A DNA stretch of 64,000 bases, taken from assembly GCA_027574665.1 (NCBI GenBank), contig CM050657.1, positions 29,449,408 to 29,513,407 of the forward strand, in the 5' to 3' direction. Of the stretch, positions 11,801 through 26,500 are shown in pieces. The stretch's first letter is position 1. The number at the start of each line of letters is the position of its first letter. The notes under the pieces were generated by a model. The model worked only from the letters and a program-made list of their open reading frames with translations, did not search any database and was not told the DNA's origin. The translations under genes were made by a program, and so were the position numbers. The DNA is from Rhynochetos jubatus. Taxonomy: Eukaryota; Chordata; Aves; Eurypygiformes; Rhynochetidae.

Positions 11801-14800
11801 ACTCATAGCTTTGAAAATTATCTGTTAACATAAATCAGCTGTTCACTGTGGAAAATGAAGCAAAGATTTGATGGGTAAGTTTTTATTAATCAGCTTCCTC
11901 TAGTCAAAATATTTGTGGAGAAAATACGAAGTGAACAGTGGCTCAGCCAGATCATGTCTTGGTCTTATGACCTAATGCCGTATCACCTCAGGCTGCAAGC
12001 TTGTCGGATATGGCAAGCTAGAGCAAGCTACCCCGGGTCAAGCCCGAGACGAGACCTCTCAAGGGAAAGTGCAGGTGCTGCAGGAAGCGGTGGTGTTTGT
12101 GAGTCAGTGTGCTGTCCTCTTCCTGTCGACTCTTGTTCCACGTGAAGCTGGATGTAGCAATTTCTGTGCACTTATGAATTGAAACTGAATATGGAGAAGC
12201 ATGCTAACTGGATGGAAAAGTAAATTTTGAACACACATTAAAACTCTAAAATTCTTGTGCCTAATAGTGTGTGGTTTTTTCCCCTTAATGTTTACAGTCT
12301 TTTTTTTTTTATTTACAGATGATGCCAAACATTTAGTACCCAACAAAATGAGAGACTTTTTCTGTACCATAAACTTGGACCAAGAAGAAGTTTTTCGTAC
12401 ACAGGTTGTTGAAAAATCTTTAAGGTAAGCTTAATTTTTAAATGGAGATGAAGAGTGAGACTGCCTCGGTTCAGAATAAAACCAAGATATGTATCAATGT
12501 GCACGTGCTTTTGCTTGTACCTCTTTAAAATGAGAGCTTATTCTGTTTCTTCGTGTAGTGTAATGTTCTTCTGGTCATGTTGTTTTCAAGGCAAGGAAGT
12601 CTGCTTGACGATTGCTTTCCATGTCATTTCCTACTTCTGAAATGCACTTGATCTGTATTGGTGGAATTCGACTTTTAGCATCTGTCTTGTAAAAACCTGT
12701 TCCTAGAATGAAGGAAACAGAACTTTTCCATATGTAAGAGTTGCGTGCTGTGGGTTGTCCCCCTAAATAGGCCTCTTTCTCTCCTGAAGTTCTTGCTTTG
12801 GGAGGTATAACCTGTGCTCACACAGAATGGCAGACTTTGCCTCCCTAGCAGTGCTTAGCTGTGGATTCTGCTGCTGTCTTAAAGCATTCAAACAAAAAGG
12901 TCATAACATTGCTGCAGCAGTGTAGGCCTGCCTATATCTCAAAATTAAGTTCACTGGTGACCCATACTGAAGTGTTGTTGCAGCCGCATCGTTCCAAATA
13001 ACTGAAATTGTCACTCAGATATCTGGAGGAGGCATTAAACCTTTCTCTCAAAACCCAGAAAGCCTGTTCAAAATCTTGACAGTTTTCCTAATTCTTGTTT
13101 CTTCCAGTGGTTTTACTGTTATTGTTTATTTGAGGTCTCTCTCCAGATGTTTCCAGGTGAGGAACAGCATACTGCTCATATGGCAGGTTTCAATAGGGAG
13201 TTTTATTTTTTCAAAACATCATTTTAAAGCCTCCTTATGCTTCTGCATGGAAAGCAAACACTACATACATGCAATCAGGAACAAATGTTTTGCTCATACT
13301 CCTCATCTATAATTGCTGTAGTCAGATCCAGAAAATTTTCAGAATTTAACTGGCTGCAATTGAGATTGTTTTGGTAATCAAACTCAATTCAGTAATCCTT
13401 CAGAGAATAATGTTAATGAGACTCTACTGATAGAGCAGAAACTTAAAATTACCCCTTCAGAAAAAAAGACGGTAGTTTGATGGGTAAAAGGGAACCCAAT
13501 GTATCTTTTAAAAAGGAAGAGTTTGCTGTCTGATTTTTGGCATGTTAGTAATGGAAACCCTGAAGGTTACTACTGTGCTTAGAAACAAGACTTGTTACAT
13601 TTAATGTCTATGCAGACATTTTTATTATATTTTGTTTAAGAGTTTTTAAATTCTATAATCACCTGATAATAAAAGATAATAATAAAAAACATTTGATAAA
13701 ATAAATTGTCTTAGGTTCATCAAAATACTTCAAAATAGTACTGAAGTTTTAACTGAAACTTGATTAAATGAAAACAATGCCGTTATTACTTTACAGGAAA
13801 AGGAAGAAAAACCTCATTATAACAAAACTGCAATTTATGGGAGTGTCTTAAGTGACACCCCCTTGAGAATTTTTCAGGTGATATGAAATAAATATTTCTA
13901 AGTTGAGAACACTTTATTAGGAGTTAAAGTCAGTGTTCTGAATCACTCTTTGCCCATGGGTGCCTTTGTCTCCACTTACTACAGAGGGAACTCCTTCATT
14001 GTCTGAGCTGTGGCTGCATTACATTCAAAGATTGAGTAGGGTTCTATACAAATTGATGAAGCATAATGAAATAAGTCATCCTCTATTAGCAGTGACCAGA
14101 GTTAGATGCTTGCACTTCATTACTAGTGTATATGCAGTTGTGAAGGCTGATGCTTGTTCCAGAAGCTTAATTATACCATCTTGTTGCCTGTTACTGTGTC
14201 AAGCTAGTATACTGTACTAACCTAGAGGTACTGGAAGAGAAGATAAAAGCTCTGATCTCTTATTAGTTTGAAAACTTTATAAATTGGTTTTGAGTAAGGT
14301 GTAGTACAGTTTAGTTTTAGTCATAAATGGAACTTTGAATTGTTTTATATTATTTGCTTGCTTTTTCTTACACATGTAATTCACAGTCACCATATTCTGG
14401 GTTGCAAATTTATACTAACTGTAACCTAAATCATATTCTGCAAATACCCTCTACTTAGATGTCTGTGGAAGTAATTATCACTAGAATTAAAATGTTTTCA
14501 ATCACTGTAGTCAGAGATCTAATGAAGAAACTTATTTTTAAAATGTGCAAATAGGTTTGGTCTTTCACCAGTTTCGGGACTATTGTTAGGGTGCAAATGA
14601 CTTTTCAAAGTTAGAAAAGCATGAATTAGTGCAGAAATGAAAGAAGGATATTTTGACTAATGTCTCAAGAAATGTTTCCTGACACGGTGTGGGATTTCTG
14701 TGGATTCTGAAGAAACAAATTTTTTTTTCCCTTGGAAAGTTTAAAGAACATCTGTGAACCTCCTCAAATATCTTTGGTCAAATATGAGGAATTGGGGGAG

Positions 14801-17800
14801 GGGTTATGGTATGTGTGTGTTGCATTTTTTTTTTAATTTAAACTGAATTCAGTTTCTGTTTTTCCAACTGAACTTTGTTTAATGCAAGGTTATAGCAAAT
14901 ATTAATTCTCTTGTGGGTATAACTGTTGCTTTTATCAAATGACAGATCTAGGAGTTTGGGTCATTTTTGTCGCAGAACTGCCAGTTCAGTGTAACAAGGA
15001 GGGGTTATGATGGAAATGAGCAATGTCACACATTTAATCTCCTGAATTACAGTAATCCAGTTCTTCCTGTGTGACGGTCTGTCTTCCTTTGAATTAGCAC
15101 TATCTTCTAATTTTCTATCTGTCATAGTCTTTAAAGTTCTTGCATCAAGTCACAAATGAAAGTACTAAACTGACTGAATCCCTGAGGAACAGGTTGAGTA
15201 AGTTCTTCATTTTAATTACTCCTCATTGGTATAACCTATTGTACGCCTTCAGCCAGTTCTTATCCACCTAGTAAAGACATTCTTAAGCTTTTGTATTCTC
15301 CACCTTAAATTTTCTCTCTGCCTTGTTCTTTGCTAAAGAATAATGAACGACTCATTCGTAAGGCAATGCTGTTAATCTAGGTAAGAAAAAATAGAACAGT
15401 AGGAATAAAATAATACCTAAACCAAAACATTCTGCTTGTGCTCATACTATTGACCTGCTCTTTCTTGCCAAATCTAAGACTTCATGTAATGCTGAGGTCA
15501 AAATAGTAATTGTTAGTGGCTGATTATTCTTTGGCTGTGGGTTGGGGAATACAGTTATGAAGTTGGCTCTCTGTAGCCATAGGATATGGCTGCTAAATAG
15601 GTTTTTGGAATGGTCTGCATCACAGAGTAATTACCTGATTATAACTGGATGCATAGTCCAGCGAGAACAGGGACTTATTGCTGCAGAGTTGTTGATGTAG
15701 ATCGCAGGCTGGTGTTCCTCTTAGGGTGTCTGACTGAAGCTGCGTTGGTAGCAGTTTACCATGAAACCAGTGACATCTGGTTCACCCATTCAGCTGTAGT
15801 ATCTCTTTGCTTGGACTGGTGCAACTGTTATTTGGGTAGCTACTGGGGGAGCCTTATCAGGGAATTGACCTAAGCTTAAAATAAGCCTTTGTTTAATTTT
15901 TTTTTTTGTCTGAGTAATTGTGTCAATACAGTTCAAATGAGCGGCAAAGGTAATAAGGAAATCGAGGCTGCTTAGGGCTCGCTGCTGCTAAAGGTAGTGC
16001 TCATGGATGTACACCCTTAAAGGTGATGCTGGCAAGAACCCAGCCCTTGAAATCAAAGCTGAATTTTTTGGCTTTGAAATCTGGGGGGGTAGAGGGGGGA
16101 ATGGGGAGCTGAAAAACCACAAGCAAACTGTTCAACTGAGAATTAAGTTGATTTCTCAGCCTAGCGCAAAGGCTAATGGTGATTTTTTTGCTTTGAAGCC
16201 TATGGTAAAAGGTCTGTGTTTGAAGAAAAGGAGCATTTTTACTTGTGAAATTCCTCATAATGAATTGCTGCAGCTAAAGCTCTTGTTTCTAAAAACAAAT
16301 TCTAGAAAATTAGATTACTGGAGTTATTTATCTGTACTCTTTCCTGCTTTTTAAGTTACTTATCAGCTCTCCTCTTATTTTTAACTAACTTAATAACCAT
16401 TGGTCCTTAAGCATTTGGTATTTTTTCTGTAATTATTTTGAAGGGAAGAGAGTAGGGATAGTGTCCTGTTCTTCCTGGTATCCTTTTCTGGTGATGTAAT
16501 TGAAAGTATTTTAAGTCTGTAAGAATCCAGTAGTTCTGAACTAGCAGGGTTTTGGTTTTTTTTTTTGTGAATGCATGGGATTTTCAGAATTCACAATTTA
16601 AAGTGACACAAATAACACTGTGGTTTTGTTCAGTCTTCTGAAAGACAGCGTTGTGACTGCTGGCTATAGTTGCATCAGTAAGTACCCCTTTGGTTTGATG
16701 GAAGTATAAATTCCTTGAGTGAAGATACCAACACACTCTGTGAAGTATGTCTGTTACAGGGGAACCCAGAGTCTTTATGTGGAGGGCTCTGAAATTGGCA
16801 GTGAAGTAGGGTGAGCTGTAAGCGTTACACTGGACTTCATTAGATGGAGAAATGCAGTGACCATTTCACCCTGCAGGAGAACACGTGTATTTGAGATTAA
16901 CCTTTCTCTTTTTCACCATTCTGTTTTACAGTTGTTAACGCTTATGGATTCTTTTTACAGGTCTGAATCTTTGAGCATCAAATCAGACACAGAAGTTAGA
17001 GCTAAACAAATGTTGTCAGTCAGTGAAGTAATTCATAGATTGTGTTTTTAATGCAATTTAATCACAATCTGAATTACAACCAGAAACACAAATCTTGTGT
17101 CTCAGGAAGTCGTTTGTGTTGGGTAGAGAACCAACTAGAATATTTCAGGCCTGAAAATGGAATTGAAATTGCAGGGAAGACAATGCCTTCTGTATGTGCG
17201 CTCCGATTTTTTCTTTTTGAACATACCTAAAGCCATTCTCATGAACTTGCATGTTATTGTATGTTCTTGTAATGAAATGGTTGGGAGTGGCTTTGATGAT
17301 AAAGCAGTATAGTGCTAAAGGCCAAGGGCTGTGACTGCGGTAAAAAGGTAGCATTTTAGTGTTTGTCTTCTCTATAAATTACACAAAGTGTTTTTCTGTT
17401 TCAACATTCAGTCTTTCTTTTCAGCCCTTATTTTGGGGAAGAGTTTTACTTTGAGATTCCAAGAACGTTCCAGTGGTTGTCCTTCTACATTTATGATAAA
17501 AGCGTTTTGCAAAAAGACCTGCGTATAGGTAAGTTCTGGGATACCATCTGCATCTTGTGTAACGTGGTTATTTTCAGTATCATTATCTGTAATATTAAGG
17601 AAACCAAGTGATGCATTTTCAAAACACATTGTGTAGTGCACTTAAACTAAATATTGCTTTAAAGTTTGAAAAGCAGGATTTTGTTTCCTCTTTTATTTCT
17701 AATATACTAAAATATGTTTATTTTTAGACTAATCTGACATTTTAGAGTTTTATGATTAGTCTCAATGCATTTTTAAGTTTCTGTTTGGGTTTTCTCCACT

Positions 17801-20560
17801 TCTGCTTCATTGGAATATTTGAGTAATTGTGACTGCCTGTAGGTCTTCAAAGAATGAATTGTGGAATAATTCTTAAAATATTTAGAGATAATTTTTCTCT
17901 GTCAGCGCAACCTGTAACTTAGTGACCTAGAAGTTGCTGCAAAAAGCTTCATGGAGCTGAAATGAAGCATTACAGGAGGTGGATTTATTTTTTCCACTGC
18001 ATAATGACTCCATTGCAACTACATCCAAATAGCAGCAGCTTAACAAGCTTGAACAGTCTGCTGTGGATGTAGGCTTCACATTACTTGATTTGGGGAAGGA
18101 AGTAATTTCCACCAGGATGCCAGGTAATTTGGTATAACAACAGCGTTCCAAACAGCAGTCGGAAGAGCAAAAGGCGTCTACCTTCGGTTTCCTATTTAAA
18201 CATTCAACACCATTACTGATCCCTCATATCTCTGTAACGTTATTTCCAGCCACAAGTGTGCTCCTTATTTTACCTGATGTTGTTATAAGTGATGCCTTTC
18301 CATGATAACTCATAGTAGTTAGCTCAATTTGGCTTTATATAAACTATTTTTCTAACTGCTTATGCTTTGTGCCCAGAGAAGCTGTGGATGCCCCATCCCT
18401 GGCTGTCTTCAAGGCCAGGCTGGATGAGGCTTGGAGCAACCTGGGCTAGTGGAGGGTGTCCCTGCCCATGGCAGGGGGGTTGGAACTAGATGATCTTTAA
18501 GGTCCCTTCCAACCCAAACCATTCTGTGATTCTGTGATTCATGTTCCTTGTTTCCATTAGTTTTTCATATAGCATCATGAACTTGAAAAAAGACTAAAAG
18601 AAAGAGTTTAAACAACAATAAAACCTCAAATCTCTCAGCTGAAATTGATAATTGATATTTCAGCTGAAAGTTATATTTATACTTACTTATCCCTGTTCCT
18701 TCCCCCAGGAAAGGTGTCAATCAGAAAAGAAGATTTATGCAACTACACAGGAAAAGAGAACTGGTTTATGCTTCAGCATGTTGATTCTAATTCAGAGGTT
18801 CAGGTAATGATTAAATTGCACATTTACATCTTTAAAATTAAATATGGAAAAGTGCGTGTAATGGTAGACGCTTGTATTGAGCTGTCGCAGGTAGAGGTTA
18901 GCATCTGTGTAATTCTTGTAAGACAGTTGTGTCTTTCAGCTTAATTAGAGAATAATGCATATTCTACATTCCTAAACTGGCTGTGTTGTTCTTCATGGTA
19001 CTTAAAACTGGCAGAAGACTTGGAGTAATTGTTTGGAAAATGTCTTAGCAGTATATTGATGTCTAAAATCTTTGATGTGAGAGGAGCTCTGTGCTTCAGA
19101 CAAGCAAATGATTTAAGAAATAACCAAATATTTTTTTTAGTCAGTTTTGGTGGTACCTGAAATTGTTTAAGTCTTCAGAACTGGAGGTACTTGTGCTGTG
19201 CTCATTTATCTTATTATGAAAATGCTTTCTGAATTCAATATCCAATAACTTGCAATTCAGAGTTGTATTTTGGTCTGTGGTTAAGTTCTTCTGTCAAGGT
19301 TGTTATAATATGTAAAAATAAGATGGTTCTAGAAGTTGTATCAATTCTCTTTCTGGTTTAAGGAAGAGAATAAAACAGTATTCTTGATAATTTCTTAGCC
19401 TTGTTGCTGTGCTAACTAATTTATTAGCTTTTAATAGTTTTTTCAGATTTGGCTGAGGGTAAGAGTCTTGGACTTGGCAGTGTTTGTATTTTTCTAGTAA
19501 CTTGGAAGTTCCTCTAGGTAGAAGGAGTCCTGACTGCTTTTACAAGAGGTGAATGTGCACAGAATTTTTGTTGTTTTCCATGATGAATCACCTACGAGCT
19601 GTAAATTTAGCATGCAGATGGGGCATGTGATTGCTTTACATGAAGACAGATTTGCAAAACATCTGAATACCACTTATCTGTTGAAATTCAGTCCTCATTC
19701 AGTTAGAATAGAATGTAATAGAGTAGGTCAGCTGGAAGTGACCTACAGTTCTAGTCCAGCTGTAAGTTGTCTTATTCTTCCAATCCTTTCATCTAATCAC
19801 CCTGAATATTCTTGAAGTCCTTTCCAAGTATAAACTGAAATGCAATTTCTGCTTTGACTCAGATATTGTCATGCGTGCTCTGTTTTTTCTCAGTCATAAA
19901 AACGTATTGAAGAAGATACTACATGTTGTTGTAATACTATTTGAGTAAGTATGTAAATTCAATTACGGTATTCCATTCATGGATTTTAGCAATTTTTTAC
20001 GTACCAGAAATACAGCTTTTAATTGTCAACGGCTTTGTAGCTCACAGAGGATTTTAAGCTCTTATTGATACTTTTCAGTGGCTGGGACATGTAATGCGCT
20101 CTCCTGCATGACACTTGAATTAAAAAATGAACTTCCCTGCTAAGGTGTGTGCTCCTCATGTTAGTCTTTCCTTGAGTTAGGGCATTTTCTTCCTTTTTCC
20201 ATGAAATTTTAAGAACACAGCTGAGACCAGTTCCCATCTGCCAGATTTCAGATAAAACTGAATTGAGGAGGTAGGGAAATAGACCAGTCATTTTCTCAAA
20301 CCAACTTGTTTGTAAGGAATTTAGGATTTCTCTAGTGTCATGCTTCACTCCTAATGCAGAAGCTGTAGACTTGTTATCCGTTATTCTGGTTCCATAGCTC
20401 TGTTCTTACGCATGTAATCTGAAGTGGAGGTGATAAGAAGTTCAGCAGACTGAAAGCACTATATGCTTGAGTTAGTATAAGTTTTTGGTGAAAGAAAGAT
20501 GATGGGTATTCCCTTTCAAGTGTGTATGGGAGCAGAGTGGCTTCTCCCAGGCCACTGAAA

Positions 20561-20592
<32 letters not shown>

Positions 20593-23500
20593 CCAAAACC
20601 AAAACAAAACTTTGATTTTTAGAAAGCATCTGCTCTGTGTTTTATCTTAGCTGTTTCTTTGTTTTGCCGCTGGTAACAATATTATGAATGCATAGTCATC
20701 TTTTTTCTTAAACCTTTTTCCTTTGTCCACTAGTTCTTGAAAAGTATACATAAATGTGGGAATACTAAACAAATAAAGTAAATGAAAAGTTGAATGGAAC
20801 AGACCATATTTAAGTGCAGCTGCTGCAGACTTGTTCATATATGAAAAAAATGAATGTTTTCTAAAATGCGATAGGCACAGCAAGTTAATAAAATAGTTCT
20901 TTGGGTTGCTTGGTTTTTTTCTTAAATCTTCATTTAGCTGATTTTAAATGAGGTCATATTGTTAAAGTGCTCTTAATCTTTATTATTCATAGCAAGAAAC
21001 ACTTTGTAGAGACATTATCTATTCTTGCAGAATACATTGATAAGGTCAAAATCGCTGACGCGCTTCTAAGGTTTTTAAAGGTAACTTTAACATTCACAGT
21101 TGACTTTCTTCAAATTGATAGCATTTAGAATTACTGAAGTAGTGTACTCCTAATAGAGTCCCCTGATGTTCGTGTAGAATATGTACATCTGGAAAAAATG
21201 GAGACTGAGCCTCAAGCCAGATTGTAGATTCCTAGTGGCTTATATCTCCAATCCGAAGAAAGAAGAAAGGTGTGGGTGAAGTAAACCTTGCAGGGACATT
21301 GGAGTTGAATGGATATTCCTACTACTGTGCAACTGTCAGCCATTAGTCCTAGGAGCTCAGTGTAGTAGACAGTAAGATGGAGTATGTTTCAGAAATGTGG
21401 TATATCTTTGCTGTAATTTAGAATGGGAAAGCTGGAAGAAAGCCAGTGGAAGCTCATAGAGCCTATATCTGGTCTGTCGAGATGTTTTTGCGGTAAACCC
21501 GGAGAATTAACAACTGTGGGCCTTACTAAATGTGAGTGTATTAAGTAATTTGTGGAGCATTCTAGAGCCTCAGTTTTACTTCCCATATGCCACAAGGACT
21601 TCAGCTGTGTGGGTAACCTGGGTTCTTTCAGAATTTTTTTCTTCTACTTTTTCTAAAGTTAAAATGTTACCTATGTGCCTTTGCACAACCCTGAGATCTA
21701 CAGATGAAGAGTGTATTCACACCAAGTGCTCTGCTTGCTTATTGTGTAAGAATGGCTGATTATGTTTTGATCTAAAGCCGATCTGTACAACAACCTTTAA
21801 AAGCCAGTTGCATATTATGTCAAAAGTTGTGATACAGATCTGCAGATCAGCCACTCTAGGAAACCATCAGGCTGCTCTCAACAGAAAAAACCAACAAAAA
21901 CGTACGTGAAACTCCCCATACATGTCAGGGAAATATTAGCCGTGTTACTGTAGCCATCATGGTGCTGAGTTTCCGACAAGCTACATCTATAGGTTGTTCT
22001 CAGGAACTGTAAACTCTCTGTTTCACTTGTACTGATGGGTGTAGAAAAAATAATTAGGGCTTTTTTTTTTTTTTTTAAGCTAAAGGAAGATGTCTAGGCC
22101 ATTCACAAGGTCTGCCTACGTAAACTAGTTAATCAGCATCAGTAGCATTTATTGTGACAGCTGTCTTTTTGTCATTCTAAAACTTTGCCTTGTAAGGCTG
22201 TTAGCATGCTTCTCAGTAGCCTGATTTTATCCTGTAAATCCATATTTGTAATTCAGTTTCTCTCCTTGACAAATATTTTTCTCAATGCACCTGTGTTCCA
22301 ATGCATGTAGTAACAGTTTGCAAAATACTTGGCAAGCATCCTAAAATAGTTACGTTTAAAACTTCCTTATAAAAGAAACTTCATTTCTCCTCCCATGTGA
22401 TGTACAGAGAGAAACACAGCCCTTGCCCCAGGGGATTTTCAATCAAGACATTTCAGTTTTATGTCAAAACAAGTGCTTTAGAAATGTGTGCAAGGTCACC
22501 TCAGGGTTTTACTTCCATTTTAGTGTTGTACAGCAAAACTGTCATTCAAATTATAGCTCACTTCCTTTGCCACACTTCAGAATTAGCTTCCTGGTGTCTT
22601 CCCCAAGAATCATAATCGTGGACAGACCAGCGTCATCTGAAGATCCATTTAACAAATAGAGAAATGCCAGGAATACTGAGGAGAATATGGTTTAGAGGAA
22701 AGAAAGACTGTGTGAGTGTCTGGTCATTTTTGATGTGAAAACCAACATGAGAAGAAACAGCAGTATTGTTCAGGCAGTGGATATTTGGAGCAAGGTTATA
22801 GTACTAAATTTTGGTCACCCCAAGAAAGTTGTGTATTATGGTTTGCTGTTTCTGGAGCCTTTTACTGAGAAGGTAGAGTAGGCTGGCACTTGCTGAGTTC
22901 TGTAGTTAATCCATGCTGTGCCATCACTTACGGCTTATTTTTCTTAATGCACCCTACCATATCAGAAAAACGAAAGAAGGAAGCCAGGTTTAGCAATTAT
23001 TGGCACCTTTTCCTCTCCTTTCATCGTGTTTACTGTTCCATGGATACGTCAGCAGACTTCATGAGGTAGTTGAAAGCTGCACTGGGATGCATAATAAATT
23101 TCCAGTATGGTAGGATGGACAGGATTTCACAGCTGGATTAAATGTTATTGGTTATGGCTACTGCATACTATTCTACTCTTTGAAATATACCTAACTGCCT
23201 TCAGAGTCCAAGGTCATTTTAGAACTTTCTCCTGAAATGCTCATAAATTCACTGTTTGTTTGTTCAAGGGCTCATCCCGTGCTTAGGACAAAAAAGGCTG
23301 AGAGGGACTTTTGGTACTTCCTCATGCTGGAAGAAATACTTTTTGTGTGTGTGTGTGTGAAAACTGTGGAGGCTTGACCAACTCGTGTGCTGCGTGCAGT
23401 TGTGGTATCTCTCTTCATCGTTGTCTCTCCAAGTTCAGATGCATTCATCATACTTTCAGGATATGTGCTTTAGAATATGTATTTGCTTGAAGTGGGTATA

Positions 23501-26500
23501 TTGGAATTAGCTTGAATAGCTTCTAACTGTAAACGGTACTGCTCTAATTACTACTTTTAAAATAAAGGATTTTAAACTACTTGTGTTTCTGTCTTTTTTT
23601 TTTTTTCAGGGAAAAGTTCACCTCGAATTAAAATTGAATGAACTGATAACAGATAATGGATCCGTGTGCCAGCAACTAGTAGTACAGTAAGAATATACAT
23701 TAATCCTTGAATATTTAGTTGTTTGTTAGAACATGATGTGATTTGTCTTAGTACTGGATGTCTGCACTTCCTGGTACCAATAACATTTTTCATTTTACAT
23801 GACCTTCCTTGGACCCTACCTTGCTGAGGGAGTGAGTGTATGCGGGAGTTTTTCATGACTACTCATCTCCATTGCTCCCAAAGCACTCACTTTCTTCAGG
23901 ACTCAGTATGGCTATCTGGTATCATTGGTTCAGTGTCCTGTGGTTCCAATTGGGTCTGGTGAGAAAGCTGGGAATGCCCACTGCAGCTGACAGCCAGAAC
24001 TTTCAGTACTGCTGTTACTGGCAGCATTAAGCTGCTGCTAGTGGTGGTCTTGGGAATAGTGTGAAGCTTTTACAGTAATAATGTTTTGGTTTGGTGTATG
24101 AAAATGCGCCTTTAGTTTTGCTTCAGGATTACATTCTCATGGTTAATCATGATAAGGAATGCTTATAGAGGTACGAAGTATAGGAGTTGCCATTCTGGAG
24201 CAGCATAACATTGCCACATTTCAGTAAAATTTCTTATCAACGACTTAAGGAGTTTTCAGTACCAAACAGTTTTGTGTCCAACATTTAAAGATATTACAAC
24301 ATGTCAAAGAGCCTCATAGAAACAGTTTCACTAATATTAAAGAAAAAAGCACAGAATGAGACAAGCTGGAAGATACGAACCAGTTTGCACTCTTGTATTG
24401 TTACTTAGAGCTGTGTTTGATGATTCTGTGTGATGGGTTTGGGAGTCCGAATATACAGTTTAGAGACAGTAGTCGAAGCAGACCAAAATTCCATACTTAC
24501 TGGTCATTCTGTTTCTTCTTATTCATTATTAAGCAACATTTTTAAGGCTAGATACTTATAAGAAGCTAATGCAGATACAGCTATACAAAACCTTTTTGAC
24601 ACTCATAAAACATTGGTCTGATAAGGGCATACTAGAAAATACCAGTCTCTAGAAACTAATCCTGTCCTTTGTTTTGGGAAAATTCTGACAGCCTTGTATG
24701 TTTCTTGTGTCTGCGAGGCTGTTTCCTGTCATTGAACAGACCAAAGCAAGCCAATGACTTGCAGAGACTCAGTGAGATTGACAGTGTTCTCTTCTTCGTG
24801 TTCTCAGCATGAGTAATGTTCAGGAGGACAAGCCAGTGTTACTGCAGTTTTATCATCTGTAGTGCAGCAGAAAGAAATAAAGGCTTTCCACACTTGCCTC
24901 CTAACAGGTTTTGCGATATGCCATGTGAAGAAAAGGGTATGGAATGGGGAGGGTATAGAGACGAAGGGAAAACGAGGATTAAAAACTCGAAAGGTAGAAA
25001 GATTTTTTAATTTTGATTTCCAGCATTGTTCTTTAACTTATTTATTCAGAGAATGAGGTTTGGGGTATGTTTTGCTTTGTGGTGTTTTTGGTTTGTTTGT
25101 TTCTTTCTTTGTTTTAATTTTTAATCTTCTCTGAGAATTTAGTATGAAAGAATGGGTTGTATTGTGAAACTGCAGGGAGAGGAAATGGTGTGTGGTCTTC
25201 CGTTTGTCTCGGTGACTTCGTGTTCAGATCAGCTCCAGGGAGCAGGGGGGAGACCATTACATGGTCAGTTTTACTAATGTAATTTTCATTATGAAGTTTA
25301 ACTTACATTCTTTTAATCAATTATCTAAACCAAGGTGAGTAGTTTAGCTGGAGAAAGACCTAGCAAAATAATTTCTTTGCTTTTCTGTTGCTTACTTGGT
25401 ATGAAAAGGGAAGTTAGTTCTGTGATAGAACTAGGCCAGTGAAACTGGTGATGGTTTAGTAGCTATTGTAGGCTGATAATTCAGGTAAGATATAGGTAGT
25501 TGCTGTACATCAGTGTATATTTGTAACTTAAAGATAAGTCTGAATGTGTTTCTGCTTGTGTTGTGCATGGCAGCTTGGTTCATTGGGACTCCTGCTGTTC
25601 TCTTTTTTTTTTTTTTTTTTTTTTTAATCCAGCTTGGCATCTCAAGGCAGAATTAGAACAGCCTTTTGCCCATGGACTGTTCACCGCCTGAGGTTGGCTG
25701 GAGCTTTATGACTTCGTGGTTTATTCCCAACTTAACTTTCTGGCAGATGTAAATTTTTAATTTTTTATATATCTATGCACTTTAGTAAAAGTGAAATTAA
25801 TTTTTAAAAATATTAAAACATGTTTAGGATTTTCCTATGATGAAGAAAAGTTGTCTTAGGAAGTTTCTGTTGCAGATTGCAGTTCTGAGCAGGAAGTGGG
25901 TTAGTCAGTGTGCCTTCTCTTAGGATCTCTTTATGACGGAGATAAATGACCAAAAGGAAGCCAAGGTTCACTGGTGGTTGCTGTACTCGCCCACTCACAG
26001 ACATGTGGGAGAGGATTGTGCGTTAAACACTGCAGTGTTACATCAGTACTTTCGTCTTCATCTGAGGTTATGAAATGCACTGGAGTTCCTTAAACTGTTT
26101 GGTAGTATTTTATCACACATGCTGATATCCTTGAAATAATTGGCAGTATAAGTAGTATGCACATATATTGTACATAAATATATTTCTGGATGTACACGTT
26201 AGAGTATGAGAAATAAGAAACTCTCACTGGATATAGTATTATAGAGGGCATTTTTGAGACCCTTTTGATGTTATTGCATGAGGAACATACAGAAAATCCA
26301 TGTGAGATTCCTTAATAGAAAATTTCAGTAGTAGGCTTATTTAGTAGTCGGCTTATTTTGTGAATTGCCAAGGATAATTAGTCAGATAATAGCACTTATT
26401 GCTATGTTTTGTGAGTCACTGTATTAGTAACTGCTTAACAAAGCTGAACAATAGGACGCAGCAGAGCTGCGATTGAGTAAAAAAAGGCAGCGTGGGCATA

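Larger units (their letters stand above)
17529..18708 (+). other. RASA2: RASA2 intron 3
   Basis: 1.2 kb. Contains a + strand CR1 3' end (18371-18540) and an 11-bp perfect hairpin 42 bases upstream of the exon 4 acceptor. Confidence 0.85.
18804..23609 (+). other. RASA2: RASA2 intron 4
   Basis: 4.8 kb. Holds an A tract of 26 at 20567-20592 followed by CAAAA-like repeats, and a (TG)8 microsatellite at 23344-23359. No gene or transposon recognised. Confidence 0.85.

Noticed and set aside
16007..16354. 115-codon plus-strand frame in intron 2
   Set aside because: No recognisable domain, no splice-site pairing, and inverted-repeat-like low complexity explains part of it.
20350..20610. Possible processed retrocopy ending in A26
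   Set aside because: No recognisable parent gene, no AATAAA before the tail, and no target-site duplication seen.
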